DNA of 64,000 nucleotides. Origin: Gavia stellata. Lineage: Eukaryota; Chordata; Aves; Gaviiformes; Gaviidae. Of the stretch, positions 52,501 to 64,000 are shown piece after piece. The notes below the pieces were generated by a model, which worked only from the letters and a program-made list of their open reading frames with translations, was not told the DNA's origin and searched no databases. A program made the translations under genes and the position numbers. The stretch spans positions 22,425,553-22,489,552 of the forward strand of contig NC_082594.1 of the NCBI RefSeq assembly GCF_030936135.1, written 5' to 3'. The first letter of the stretch is position 1; each line of letters starts with the position of its first letter.

Positions 52501-55500
52501 AATATGTTACATCTTCACCATTTGATCTGTCTTGAAAAAGCTATAATTGAATTTTTCAAAATCTAAAATCCAGCTCATGACAAATCAATAGAAGCTGTGG
52601 GGGGAAATAAAGTGGGAGCCGATGTGAGTAAGAACAATATGAAAGATCAAATAGCTCATGTGGAATAAGGAACAACGTGAAGAAAGCAGTGAAATGCAAA
52701 ACTTTTTCAGCAAAGGAGGACATTTTTGTGAGAGATCTTGATTGCAGCATGGTGAGAGGGAGAACATGGTGCCATTTTCTTTTCCTGAGGAAAAAAGATG
52801 ATGTATCCCTAAAAGTTTTTCTGGAAGTGGTGTGGTCATAAAATGGAAGATACATTACTTCTGGATCATTGAATTGTAAGCAACTTTGGGTATGAAACAC
52901 TTCTGTAACGGCAGTATCTCTAGAAGGAGATACCTGAGTCTTGAGAGATTAAAAAATTTGTTAATTCTATAGGATTCAAGTGTTACAGAGATCCATATTT
53001 TTAGAACTCCCTTGGATCAGTGCTACATCTTTTATTCTTAGCTGGAATACTATTCCTATTGTGCTAAAGGTAGCAGTGAAATCAAATGGAAAAGATAAAT
53101 GAAAATACAATATTCAGTCTACTTCTCCAGTTGTATTTGGGTTTTCATTGCAAGACTTCCTGGTGATTTTGCAAATTGGCGGTCTTTACAGACAGTGAAT
53201 TCATAGGCCACCTCCATGCAAGCAATTCTTGAATACGAATGTAGTCTTTCATAGCTTTTTACAGGTTAATCATCTTTAACCTCAGATCTCATAGGCAAGT
53301 GCAAGGTCATTTAAAAAGTTTTAAGTAAGGATTGTGAAAGGATAGAGTAAAGCAAGATTTATGATAATGTGTGTGATGAACAGAACACCTGAAAATAATT
53401 TTTATCCAGGTAACCAGTGTTTAGCAAAAATGGGAAACCAATCCCAAAAGTTCTGGATTAATCTTTTACCACACAATACTGTTAGATTCCCCTTTCTAGT
53501 AAGATGAAGTGCTGAATAGGGGAACTTCTGGTAGATGTTTTTCTGACTGCAAACTTGTTTATGAACTTGATTCAAATGAAAATAGGGATGCAAGGAGAAG
53601 TCAGAAATCTCACAATTTCCAGAACATTTTCCAAATCCACCTCTCTTAGACTGCTGCTTTTATTCAAAGCCCCATTTGCTTGATGGTCAAGTCCAACCTT
53701 ATCTGAGTATCATAAATATGAGTAATTTTTTTTTAGCTTTTTATCTTCTGCAGGTGTTTCCAAAGGGTCTGACTATGTCGTTTTTTCTGGTGTACCAATT
53801 TCTGTTTTGTTTGTTGGAACCTATATTTAGTTTATCAATAACTTTCTTGCTTCTTAGCTCAGTATTTCTTTTCCCTAAATAATTCTCAAAATCCTCTGCG
53901 GTGATAAAAGCTAAGTCCCACAACCTTGTCATTTACAACTGACAGTGATACTGGCAACACTTTTTTGCTCTATTCATGAACATACCTTGTTTTGAAACTA
54001 CAGTAAACACAGTCTTTGTCCAAAGTTTAAAGAGAAGATCAAGGTGGAGCGATGTATATATTATTAGAAGAGCTTTGCTAATTTACTAGCCAATACTGTG
54101 ACCAAACCTAGGCAGACTTACTCTTAGACTGTTATCGGCTAGAGGAAATGCAGGTAAAGTTCCTGAATTTGGAGTTCCGTAGTCAGTGAAAACTTCCACA
54201 TCAAAGAAGCAAAAGGTGCAAAAAAAGAAATGGAAAAAGTAAAGCTGCTTATTTAACCACCACATGTCTTGGGGACAACTGAGTGCAACACAGATGAGTA
54301 TTTGGAGATGTGATGTTACATTACATGTTTATTGATATTTTAGTGAGATATTTTTCACTTACCTGCTTCAGAACTGTTAGACACAAGAAGCAATGGAAGC
54401 AGAGTATTTTTTTCCTGACATTCCTATGTCATTGTAAATCAAATAATTTTTAACCTGTGATCTCGGATCATTTAACAGGTAGTGAAGAACTGTTGCAAAA
54501 GGGGAACCGTAAATTTGAGGCTGAAAGTAACTCATCGTTTCTCTTCATATGGTTATAAATGCTGTTGTGAAGAGTACTGCTTTTGTTTTTTCTCTTCCCC
54601 TTCCCCTAGAGCCCTTCAGTGCTAGATGGAAAATTTCAGAACTGATCTTTATAATAATTTACATCTTTACCTTACAGGATATCAAATCAAGGCTGGCCTT
54701 TTCAGTGCCTCTCATCAAGAATTAATGTCTTTGTAGTGGCTTTTGAGAAGTTTGTCCTTGTTTAGTGGAACATACGTTTACTAACAGCACCAGAAACATG
54801 TCTGTCTGCATATTCCATACTGACTTCTAAACTGAAAACAAGGTGGTGCTTTAGAGTTTTAGATAGGAGAAATGATAGCATTGCTGCTGCAGTCTCTAGG
54901 AAAAATAGCTGCAAAAATGCAAATGGTGAGTGTTCCACAATAAAAAAACCCTTTATGTTGGTCTACCAATACTGTGTGGCTGTAGCCTGGCTGCCTAAGG
55001 AGACAAAGCTTACCTGGGCATGCCTTTTTTTGCTGGTTCCCCCAAGTAACTTCTGTATCTGTTGGCAAATTTCAGATACATTTCGTTAAATGATATTGTA
55101 TTGAAACAGTCAAATTCTTTCAAATTTCATAAAAAGCAAATGTCCAAGAGGAGGACATGTCTTCTGGGAGAAATACATTGAGAGTTGCATCAGGGCCATT
55201 TCAGTTTGGCTTGTCTGCACTCTAAAGATCACTCACTGGTCATTCATAGTGCACACGTCTCTCCACTGGCCCTGTCCTCTTGGTCATCAAAACAGATGGC
55301 AGGTGGGAAAGGAGTTTGAGGATTCTGGATGTGGGAAAGAAAGGCATAGGAAGGAGCTGGAATATGTGCTGTGAGAAGTGCAGGAGGAAGATCTAGGACT
55401 TAGATGCTGAGGACGTGGGCTTCAAGAGCTGCACCCATCAGAGAACACCTTGTCTTGTTAAGAAGCTCCATGCTGAAAGATTTTGTGATGGAAAAAGAGA

Positions 55501-58500
55501 ACAGGTGAATTAATACATAAAGGATGTAAAAGATATTAAAAAAATAATTTTTTTCAGTGAAAGCTTTTAACAAAGATTTCATATCTTTGTTCTTTATCAG
55601 GATTATTGAAACCTCCCAAGTTTCCTTTACACCTTCCCCAAGAGTATAAGGGCTGATCAGACTGTAATATCTTGACGCCTCTAAGACTAAGTCAGCCAAA
55701 CTTACTAACAACTCCTGTTAACTTTGAAGAATGCTCAAAAAGGCACTGCTCATTTAAAATTATATGTAATGTATCTCTTCTGCAGGATCTCTGAATGAAA
55801 GAATGGAGAATCCTATAGCATACTGATTTAATTGGGGGCAGGGGGAATATGTAGCAAAGCAGAAAGTTGAATAATTGAAATTTTTTTTGTAGGAAAATTA
55901 CACAGGTAATATAAAAAGTGTTTTGAAAATGAATAGGTGTTTCCCCAGTAGTATCATGTTTAACCAGAAAACGTCAAGGATTTTTATGATGAATGTTTTA
56001 ACAAGAACGTGTAGAATGAAGAAAAGTGTTTTTTTAATATGGAAAAGGGGTTTTGGGGGAGATATTTTTGATCCCCATATTGCTCACAAAAGCAGTATCA
56101 CTTACATTTCATGTCAGTGTGTATGGCACTTTGTTATTTCTGTCTATGTGAGGAAAATTGGACTATTAAGAGATTATGAAGGGTTTACTCAAGTACGTTA
56201 CTTGTGAAGTTGTAGGAGCTCCTTGTGAAAGTTGCCCTCATTGTTTAACTTTCCAAAAGGCTTGAGGTTTCTATTAAAAGCAACTTTCACAAGAAAGTGT
56301 TTAAAAATGTTGTGTTCTGAAAATCTTCAGTCAGCTACCCAAAATTGTATGACAGCTGAGGGATCCCATCACTTCATATGTACCAAACTTGGCATTTTCA
56401 GTCAGTCATAAATTCATTTAGTAGTTGTTACTGCAGCAATCTCAGAGTCCATTTATACTGCCCTCGCAAAGGCTTCAGAAGAGAACTAAGTTGTTTGCAA
56501 AAGTAACGTGCATTAAAACCTGTGCTAACTTCGTTCTGTCATGCAGTACAAAAAATGGGAGAGGAGGGGAGGAGGAGCAGCAGCAGGATGTAGCTGTTTG
56601 GATGTATGGAAAGATGGTCAGATGACAAGTTCATTTTCCTGAGTACTTATTTCCGTGATGTCTTCATAACAAAATGAAGATTTAGAAGTTTTCTAGATTT
56701 CACAGCTTTTTTTTATTGAAATATTAGAAAATATTCTGCTTTCTTCTAGTTCCAGTAGCTGAGGATTTTTGAATATTGCAAAGGAGATTTCTTCCTAGCA
56801 AGTGTAGTTACTCTATCATTCTGTCTTGAATTTCTGCACTTCTCAGAAAGCAGGATGCTCATGTGCAGAACCAGCATTCTTTATATAACGAGGGCTCATT
56901 CCTTAAGGTTCTGTTCTGTCAAATTTGGATTTGGTAAAATATTTTTGTTATTGCTTTTTTCCAAGCTTAGAAATATTTTGACTTTTTTAAATTCCAGGGC
57001 ATTTAGGTAGCGTGATAACTGAAGTAGAATGATGTAGTGAGAATAATATGGGACTAATATAAGTAATATATTGAGCAATGTCATTCATATATGGATACCT
57101 GATGTATAGATAATTTTTATATCTGTCTATGTATATATATGATGATTTTTGTAAAGTAATTTGAATCCGGCTTTATCTTTTTAATAGCAAAAGTCCTGCC
57201 CAAATGGGGTGAAATTTTGGGGATGCAAATACATTAACTGATGGGCAGACTATACTAGATCTCTTTCTTCTCTGTAGCTTTAAACTTGTTCTTTTCTTAC
57301 TAGCCTGTTTTTCAGTATGCTGGCTTTCCAAGATGGCCAGATATCTGATTATGGTGCTGAAAAGAGAATAATGTGAGTAATTAATCCTTCAGTGTCTGAA
57401 GGCTAGCTCAGTCATCTCAGTGCATTGCCACACAGTAGTGGTAGGTAAACTGGCTGAAATAACTCTCATATCCAGATACGTAAATACAAATAGAGGTAAG
57501 ACTTCTACAGAGGAAAGGCATTCTAGAAACTTCAGATCTAATTCCTATCGTAAAGGTAATGAGCTGTACTAGCTGGACGAAAAAAGTGTCAACATAACCT
57601 TTGGTTTTGACATGAGAGAGGTATGGAGGACCATAAGCTCTTTGATCACAAATGTATCTTCCAAGTAAGCTTAGTCAATAAAAACCCTGCAGTAGAATTT
57701 AGTAAAAACCCTAGAGTGTGATTTTAGAAACACTTGGATGAAGTTTGCAGTTTAGTTTTGTTGTGTTTTTAGTACTAAATACCTTGTTAAGGTTGTGGCA
57801 AAGTTATCACTGCATAAAATGCTGTGGAAGATAGGAATATAAATTGTTCAAAATACAGGAAATAGCGATAATAATTGTTTTGTCTACATCCTGCTGTACA
57901 AAGAAAATGCAATGATCTATATGAATGATCTATGCTCATATAGAGGAAAAGTTGAAAAGATAAGATAACAGTCCTTTGATTAAATCTGAGCAGTTTCAAA
58001 GTAGCCTGTGAAAAATTCACCTTATAAATAGGGCATGCTTATCCCATATAAAAGCTTGCTCTGTATGAACTCCCAACTTTATCCGACTTGCTGTGAACAC
58101 GAGTGACACAAAACATAATCTTTGGGGCGTTGTTTGAAATACTGTGTTTGTTCTGTGCACAAAGGTACTTTAACAAGTAAGTGCGAACAAAGTCTGGACA
58201 GCCGCTGGAAAATGCATAGTAATAAATGGCCTACGCTTTTACTTTTTTTTTTCTTCATCCAGAACAGGAGGAGTTCTTTATTAGTCAATACAGGTAGGGT
58301 GATATGGAAGTGATGAGAGTGCTATTTAAATGAAAAACAAAAATAAAATAGGGCTGTGAAGGAAAATGGCATGGGCTACCACAACTGCATGTAAACCAAA
58401 GAGTAAATAAGGCAGTTTTCGTCCTTTGTGTGAAAGTATTGGAAAGTGTGAGATTACAATACTGTGTAATGCCTGTCAACCTGCAGAAGCTGCTCCAACA

Positions 58501-61500
58501 AAATGAGAGAGCAAAAAAGGTACTTGGTGTTTTTATTACCCATTCAAAATCCTCCCTTGTGAGGCAGAACTCTAAATTGAAAAAGGAGATGGAATTATAT
58601 CTGGAATAACATAGTCACTAAAAACCAGTTTCAGTGCCTGCTCTCCTCTTGCTTTTGATCCTGCTGTGATGCGTCCACAGCATCCAGAGTCATCGTGACC
58701 TATGGAGAGAGTAATCACTCACGTAGCAAAACCCACAGGAAATATATTTCTGCAAGACTATTTGTTTTAATTTATTAAATTTGTTATTATACATGAGTGA
58801 TGTGTTAATTATATTTGACATGGTGGCAGCATTTTCCTGCAAAGATGCTATAATAGTGGTTTGGCCTTTGATATCCACCTTTCCTTCCTTGAACTTAGTA
58901 CAGAAAGTCACACCCTGCAGCTTGTCCTGATGTACATTTTTAGGGAGTAGGAGAGTTGGCGTGAAAAGTAAAACTAGATTTTTTTCTTTCAACTCTAATT
59001 CAGTTCCAGTGAAAGTAATAGAAATGCCTGTGTATTAGGCCTGTACAGGCTTTAGTAAGTTACATTGCCCCAAGTTGGCAGTAACTGAGTGACAGCAACT
59101 GAAAGAAATTCTTGGCGTGTATTCAGAGCATAAAAATATAACGGTGAGGCCAACAGCTTTCATCAGGCTGAAACAGAGATAAAATATGGTGATGGTACTA
59201 GCAGAAGGCTTCCCTGGCATAGATATGGCATCCCTCTAAATTCTATCCTATACAAATACTTTCTGCACTTCGAAAATTTTTATGCATGCGTGCTTTGATA
59301 ATGTAGGTTTTTGGTTTTGTTTGGCTGTTACTGGTAATTGTAATGGTTCCTGATTTTAATGAGAATTTATTTAGATGCTTGATTATTCTTTAATTGTTTT
59401 TAAACAGCTCTGAGATGGTCTTTATAAGAAGATGATTAACAGGAAGTTAATTAATTTTTTTAAAATTTTCCAGTGCTTTTCACAATTCATGTCTTTATTA
59501 AAAAATTTTAAAAGAAGACTTTAATGTTTAGATTTAATACATGTTGGGTTCTGTGGAGCCATTGTCTTCACCAGTGTTTGTGATGGTCTTTTGACGATAA
59601 TTTATTTTAAAGCCTCAAATTAGTTGGTAGATGTGACTGAAATTAATTATTTTTATTGTGAATGCACATCTTTGAATTCAAGGAAGTAAATTAACTCCAG
59701 AAAAGTGCTGATACTATCATTTGAAAATGGTTGTATTGACACTTTCATTGTGCTAGAGTACTATTTGGCATTGAGGTAGTCAGTTTTCTTTAAAGTGGAA
59801 AGAGAATGGAATTTTCTTTAACCATAAAATGTTCAAAAAAAATCGGTTCCAATCCCTAAGAATGCAATAGGGGAGCATCCCACCTTGATAATATGGAAAT
59901 GTTTTGGTGTACCTGGAGATGAACAGGGTTCTTCAGACAAATCTACCTTAAAAGCGTGAATGTTTTGTGGGTCACAGACCCTGAGATGGGGTGTGAATTT
60001 TGCAAGGCTAGCTGAAGGTTAGTAGGTTTTTGCTGCACAGTTTTACTTGTCACAGGACCGAACTGGAAAGTGATAAACCACATCAGTATTTTAGACTTCT
60101 ACCCTTGTGTCACGAAAGTGCTCTTTCAAGTAGGCTACAACTTAGTAAGCCCCTGCAGTTGCCTTTCAAAACCTTTTTGAGTTTTTTTTCATGCCATTGA
60201 ATTACAGACCTCACAGCAAGACATTTTAAACTTATTTGTGTTTCGTGCTTCTCAGGCATTTGCTCACGTACAGCTGAAGAAGTTGAATTTTTTTTTGTAT
60301 GATTGTGGGGTTGTGCATTTGAATCTGTTCCTGTATTGTTTAATATAATACTTTGAAGTCTAAAGTAGTCATTCATCCTAAATCTTAATAGAATCATTGT
60401 GGAGGCCATGATTGCAAAAGCAAAATAATTTAGGGATAAAAGCACTTTGCTTAGTATTGTTCTTTTTAAGTTAAACTTTTTTTAAATGAAAACTGATGTT
60501 ACACTTTTTTCAATTATCTTGGCTCATCCCAGGTAGAAATGGGTGGGACAGTCAGTTCTGAAAATTGGTGGCACAGCCATTAACAATGCCCAAATATTAG
60601 TGCTTAACAGAAGTCACTAGTGTGACTCACTCCATCACTGTGAACCTTCTACTGAGTAATGTTTTAGTAGCCATACTCTTAAGTATGGGATTGTCTAAAC
60701 GAAAATTGGTTAGGATGATGCTAAAGCCTTGTTAAAAGGTGTATTAATATGGAAGTATAAAGAGGGTGAGTCTGTTCATAAATATACATGGGACTACCGC
60801 AAACAGTTAATAAGCGGGGGGGGGAAGTAGCATCTATGTTATAATACCATACATAATTCAAAGGAAATTTGGTTGCTCATTGATAGATACGTTTAAAATC
60901 AACCTTTGAAAATTAGTTCAGAAACAACCTAGTAGCAAAAAATGTGTGGAGTAATAGTTCCTACAGACCTGGCTTGATGCTAAAAGTAGTATCAAAGATC
61001 ACAATGGCTAAGCTGTCCAAAAATGCCAGCTTTTTTCTTCACTGCTTTGATGAGTAAAACTTAGTGGAAAGAGGACCTAACAGCAGAAAAAATGCCTTTC
61101 CTGGAGCATGAGAAAATGTCCTGTGATTTCCATACCTCTAGTATGCAGACATAGAATTAGTAATCATCTCCGGCTGCTATGAATAACTTGCTGTGAGCAA
61201 CAGGAATGCCGTCTTTTTTGATATCATCACATCTCATCAAGACATAGATTGGTATAATTTTCATGCTGTTTGCATTTTTATCTTCAAAATAGAACACCAG
61301 ATAAGTTCTAAAGTCTGAGTTTCCCCTCTGAATGAACACAAACATTTTCAGTGTATGTTAAGAAGCAGTATGTGACTGCAGTGTTTGTTCAAATGGAACA
61401 ATGATTTAACAAAAAAAAAAGAAAAAAGTAGCAGTCCTGCAGAAAAGATGTGAAGGAAATGCATGGCTCGTAACCTAAACATGAATCAATAGCCTTACAC

Positions 61501-61569
61501 AGCAAGGCAAAAACAGATACCATTCTGGAATTGTATAAAGTGGAAGATACTGTGCAAGGCATGCAAAAC

Positions 61570-62000
61570 AATCCCTCTGCTGTATTTAGCATTAGTGAAG
61601 CCTCGGCAGGAGCAGGGTGTAATTTGGAGCACTCAAGTTCAAGCAAATAGGTAGCCCAAGGCAGAACAGCTAGAGGGAAGCAACAAGAATGATCATCCCT
61701 CTAGAAAAAATAACCCATTAGGAAACAGTGTGCAGAAGAGAGTTCTTTTAATCTAAGTGATAGGACTGAAGAGAGATGGTAGATCTTGAAGTGTAAGAAG
61801 TCCTTGCAGTGAAGGAGTGGTTGTCTGTTCTTTCCACTGATGTATAAAAGAGGAGGCAATAGGAGTAACGTTATTTGTTGTGTTAGAAGCAAAGGAAAAA
61901 CACTGCAGTAGAGAAGAGTGAAAGAGAAAAGATTGCCTGGGAATTGTGCAGCCTTCATCATCAGAGACTTTAGGATCAGGGTGAACAGAGAGCAGTACCA
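61570..62000 (+). mobile_element. Ancient LINE remnant (CR1/L3-like), sense strand
   Basis: The blocks TTAGTGAAGCCTCGGCAGGA near 61591 and GGAAGCAACAAGAATGATCA near 61676 resemble the sense strand of old CR1/L3 elements, where the encoded protein reads roughly LVRPHLE and RATRMI. The order and spacing agree with the C-terminal RT tail. Similarity fades after about 61800, and the remaining sequence is too decayed to translate. I am only moderately sure of the family. Confidence 0.42.
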
Positions 62001-64000
62001 TGTGTCAAGTCAGGCAGATGGAAGAAGGTGGCTGCTTGAAGTTCTTCATAGATCTATGAACCTGTCGGTATAGCCTCTGGTTTTCTAGCTCCTTTATTCG
62101 AAATTAGCCTGCTGCTTAGGATTTCTGTTTGCACTTTGCAAATAGTGAATAAATTACAAGTACCTAAAAATATTTCAGTGAGGATCTTTGTTCTCTCTTC
62201 AGTAGTAATAGTGATCAAATGCACAAGATTAGGATTTGTCTAGAAATCACCCAAGGATTCCTACACAGCCAGATCTAGGACGAGATAAGATGTAGTGCTG
62301 GGCCATGGTCAGAAGGCTGTTCTTCCATGAGAATGAATTATTCCCCTGCTGCTGAGGTGGGCTGTTGCAGGGGCAGAAGGGTGATTTTCTTAAAAAAAAT
62401 TTATTCTCTGGGGTTGTCAGAAAGCTTTTTTTTTTTTGTTGGTCTCTGAAGTACTCAGCTGTACATCTCTGCATGGCTCTTCACATTTGGTTTAGGATCA
62501 TAACAGCTTTCTTGTTTGCATTTGTCTGGCATGAGCAAATTGTTTTACTTGAAAGGAAAAGTAAATATGCCTTCACTAGAACAAAAATGAGTGACTTTAA
62601 AAAGTTGATCATTTGTAGTTATAAAAGAAAAGTTAGCTGTTTTAAATCAATGTGTTTTCAGAACACAATATAAAAATTGCTGAAAGATTTTTCTACACTT
62701 GCTTAGCCCAAGTGATTTGAATAAGCACTTCAAACTTTCATTTTCTCTGGATAATTAAAATTAAACCAAAATTTAACAAATGAAACTGAAGTTTGTCCAG
62801 ATTTCTCCCTTCTGTTTCTAATGACTGCTTATTTTTCTTTGCAAATAAATTTCTATTATGTAATGAGTTGCCCAAAGAGGCAAATCTGGGGAGTTGGTTT
62901 TTTGTCCAGATGGTGGGCTTGAGTCAAAGATATCTAACAAGACTTTCTGACCCATGTTTTGACTTTTGTTAGTGGCCTTGAATGTTTTTCAGGGAGTTCT
63001 CAAAGTGCTTATGTTTTAGGAAGGCCAGTACTGTCCCTATACTGCTTTCTGGTAGATACTCCCCTATCGGATTTAAATACTGATTAATGGTCTTGTTTGG
63101 AAAATTCTTTCAACTAACAATGGTGTTCCAGGCTACTAATGCTATGGTTTGAAGAATGGGAACCTTCAGAATAAGACCTCTGATCTTAAATCTATTTTTT
63201 TAATCTTTAACTGTGGTGTTGTATCTCTTTGCAGTGATGTGACTATATAAATATTTTTGTTTGTAGTAAGAATCTTCTGTTTCAAACAGAGTTGTTTCAG
63301 TGAAGGGCCTTTGACTCTAGAAAGAGGTGAACTGCTGTGAATGGTTATTCCAGATCAACTGAGGGCTTTTTTTTATTTTATGGCTTTAGAGGACTCCTAC
63401 ACGGATCTCTAAATTGTCTGTATTTTTAAACGTTATCTGTAAATCCTGAGAGGAAAAAAAAGAATCTGAGCCTGAATCAAGCTGTAGCTACTTATTTTGC
63501 TAACCAGTACTGTCTCATGTCTTTGTGCTTTCTCTTCTTATCTGTATCTACCTTGAACTTAGGGTAGAAGATCTTTGGGGCAGGAATTGTTACCAGTGCT
63601 GTGCTGATTAATCATCTGGCATAATGGAGTCTTTGTGTGAATATGGCTCCTTGTCCCTATCAAAATCCAAATAGTAAAATATTTTAAGGTAAAATCATCA
63701 TGAGGATGTTACAAGCATTTTTGTAGAGTATTATCAACCTGTGAAAACGCAGGGGGAGAAATTATGCTTTAGGTCAATGTATTATTTATCTGAAAAATTG
63801 TAGTGCCTGTGTAATGTACCATTAACTCTACTCAAAAAATATTAGTTAGGCATGTAGCTTATTAACGTCTCAGATATATTGAAGCAGTTTTTGTAGAAGA
63901 TAGGCATATTTGCTTAGAGTCACAGCGTAGCAATAGAAGGGTTTATGTGATGAAATGATGTGTTTTCTTACCTAGCAGTTTGAATTGCTTTGAACTTCAA

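Larger units (their letters stand above)
43162..64000 (+). other. CDK8: CDK8 intron 4, left 20.8 kb (continues past the window)
   Basis: It starts GTAAGT in phase 0. The reading frame of exon 4 stays open for 60 codons into this intron, to TGA at 43342-43344. Listed separately are a long minus-strand CR1, an internally deleted CR1 and an old LINE piece. I recognise nothing in about 43450-46700, 49885-51890, 52505-61570 and 62000-64000, which are AT-rich, unique-looking intron with short homopolymer runs. Confidence 0.85.

Noticed and set aside
43162..64000. CDK8 exon 5 (KPANILV...DMGFARLF)
   Set aside because: I looked for it across intron 4 by eye and found no matching segment with splice sites, so I treat it as lying beyond the window. 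A diverged or gap-hidden exon cannot be fully excluded.

Overview
This is vertebrate nuclear DNA, almost certainly from a bird. It carries the 5' part of one gene, CDK8 (the Mediator-associated cyclin-dependent kinase), on the + strand. Four coding exons are visible: 404-531, 29621-29696, 41692-41802 and 43021-43161. Joined, they encode residues 1-152 of the kinase, from the initiator Met to the HRDL catalytic-loop motif. Residues that differ between CDK8 and its paralogue CDK19 all favour CDK8. The exon starting with KPAN was not found, so the gene runs off the right edge inside intron 4. The bird assignment rests on CR1 LINEs of the avian type and on ERVL-type solo LTRs of a family common in birds. 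I cannot name the species.

Layout. 1-403 is a very GC- and CpG-rich promoter and 5' leader. Exon 1 follows, then a 29.1-kb intron 1. Intron 1 holds two young same-strand CR1 3' ends (9779-10485 and 15644-16246), an ancient LINE remnant (about 14200-15200), a solo LTR on the minus strand with a perfect 5-bp target duplication (20867-21446), an old minus-strand CR1 (22231-23885), a degenerate 147-bp tandem repeat (27430-27770) and a 36-bp tandem duplication (28482-28553). Intron 2 (12.0 kb) holds an old CR1 remnant, a 26-bp duplication that doubles a CACGTG E-box, and a second solo LTR (39652-40066). Intron 3 (1.2 kb) holds a CR1 fragment fused to the last about 50 bp of the same LTR family. 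Intron 4 (more than 20.8 kb in the window) holds a long minus-strand CR1 (46703-49882) that keeps the end of ORF1 and much of ORF2, an internally deleted CR1 (51895-52500) and another ancient LINE piece.

No second protein-coding gene, tRNA, rRNA, CRISPR array or operon-like system can be supported. Most remaining open frames are chance frames in introns or fragments of CR1 proteins. The more interesting points are the overlapping upstream ORF in the CDK8 leader, a possible intron-4 read-through and polyadenylation product, the CpG-rich ATG-plus-donor segment in intron 1, the E-box duplication, and the junction structures of the rearranged transposable elements. I saw nothing I would call a new biological system.
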